The notes under the pieces: model-generated
Databases searched by the model: none
Seen by the model: only the letters and a program-made list of their open reading frames with translations
Told to the model about the DNA's origin: nothing
Assembly: GCA_903834675.1 (NCBI GenBank)
Contig: CAILKC010000230.1
Coordinates: 1 to 6,585, forward strand
Reading direction: 5' to 3'
DNA length: 6,585 nucleotides
From: an uncultured Victivallales bacterium
GTDB taxonomy: Bacteria; Verrucomicrobiota; Lentisphaeria; Oligosphaerales; JAFGRS01
In this document: piece after piece, positions 6,268-6,585 of the stretch
Position numbering within the stretch: the stretch's first letter is position 1
Layout: every line of letters starts with the position of its first letter
Position numbers and translations under genes: made by a program

Positions 6268-6518
6268 CTCAGGTGCAACTGCGTATCCTGCCCCAACGGG
6301 GCTGCGTACCATAGCCCAGGGTTGGCCGCGGCGTCGGCCTACCCTGGGTGAGCAAGGCAGCCAACCCCGTCTACCCCAACGGGGTTGGGTCCGGGGGCCA
6401 GGACGCAACCCCGTTGGGGTAGGAAGCCATGACCCCATGTGACCCAGGGTAGCGGCACCCTGGCCGCAACCCTAGGCTCTGAGCCACAGCCCCGTTGGGG
6501 CAGGGAAATGCACCTGAG
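6268..6518. repeat. Palindromic three-hairpin intergenic element B
   Basis: The element is a 251-bp imperfect inverted repeat with exact 10-bp ends, CTCAGGTGCA (6268-6277) and TGCACCTGAG (6509-6518), and an 8-bp centre at 6393-6400. Each arm carries three hairpins in mirrored order. The left arm has GCCCC-AAC-GGGGC (6290-6302), a long two-part stem CCCAGGGT/ACCCTGGG enclosing GGCCG/CGGCC (6315-6348), and ACCCC-AAC-GGGGT (6373-6385). The right arm has ACCCC-GTT-GGGGT (6408-6420), CCCAGGGT/ACCCTAGG enclosing GCGGC/GCCGC (6443-6476), and GCCCC-GTT-GGGGC (6489-6501). It encodes no credible protein; reading frames through it give low-complexity products. It has the layout of element A with a different sequence. 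Confidence 0.85.
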
Positions 6519-6585
6519 CGGTAACCTGAGAAGCTGTGAAGAAATGCCCGCGCCGCCGTCCACAAGCCACTTTACGTGGTACATC
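6519..6585. other. Right-edge sequence, unassigned
   Basis: These 67 bases lie outside element B. A minus-strand ATG at 6584 begins a frame (MYHVKWLVDGG...) that runs straight into element B and becomes low-complexity, so I do not call it a gene. Nothing else is recognisable. Confidence 0.4.

Noticed and set aside
6268..6518. Element B as a CRISPR array or a simple terminator
   Set aside because: The repeats are inverted hairpins, not evenly spaced direct repeats with unique spacers, and none is followed by a T-run.
6182..6584. Short frames on both strands through element B
   Set aside because: They consist of translated hairpin sequence (for example PQRGC and NPVGV segments), a typical by-product of such repeats.

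Overview
The window is GC-rich bacterial DNA holding five protein genes between two large imperfect palindromes. No rRNA, tRNA, CRISPR array or transposase gene is visible. The XRE/zinc-ribbon regulator, FGGY kinase, Gfo/Idh/MocA dehydrogenase, DsbD-like electron carrier and dense palindromic intergenic repeats resemble environmental Planctomycetota/Verrucomicrobiota/Kiritimatiellota or Armatimonadota genomes. That placement is an impression from general knowledge and is low confidence.

Layout. 1-154: no gene that can be defended, apart from a possible 3' tail of an upstream reading frame. 155-416: palindromic element A. 439-495: a sigma70-type promoter with a perfect 20-bp inverted repeat just downstream. 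510-1148: XRE regulator with a Cys-rich double zinc-ribbon tail. 1203-1856: six-segment membrane protein, faintly MreD-like. 1893-3392: FGGY carbohydrate kinase. 3507-4505: Gfo/Idh/MocA oxidoreductase, behind a 114-bp gap with a strong GC hairpin. 4519-6123 (minus): DsbD-type thiol:disulfide interchange protein, convergent with the oxidoreductase across only 13 bp. 6124-6267: dsbD leader. 6268-6518: palindromic element B.

How the genes may work together. The four plus-strand genes are co-oriented with gaps of 54, 36 and 114 bp. The first three could form one transcript from the promoter at 439-467, probably autoregulated through the palindrome. The kinase and dehydrogenase suggest sugar or cyclitol catabolism; the substrate cannot be read from the sequence. 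The regulator and membrane protein may be a separate two-gene unit. The DsbD-like protein would move reducing power across the inner membrane and has no evident link to the sugar genes.

The strongest non-coding signals are the two flanking elements. They are about 260 and 251 bp long, share a three-hairpins-per-arm inverted architecture with little common sequence, and one stem shows a compensatory-looking change. I see no convincing new defence or biosynthetic system. The repeat architecture and the operator arrangement are the parts most worth following up.
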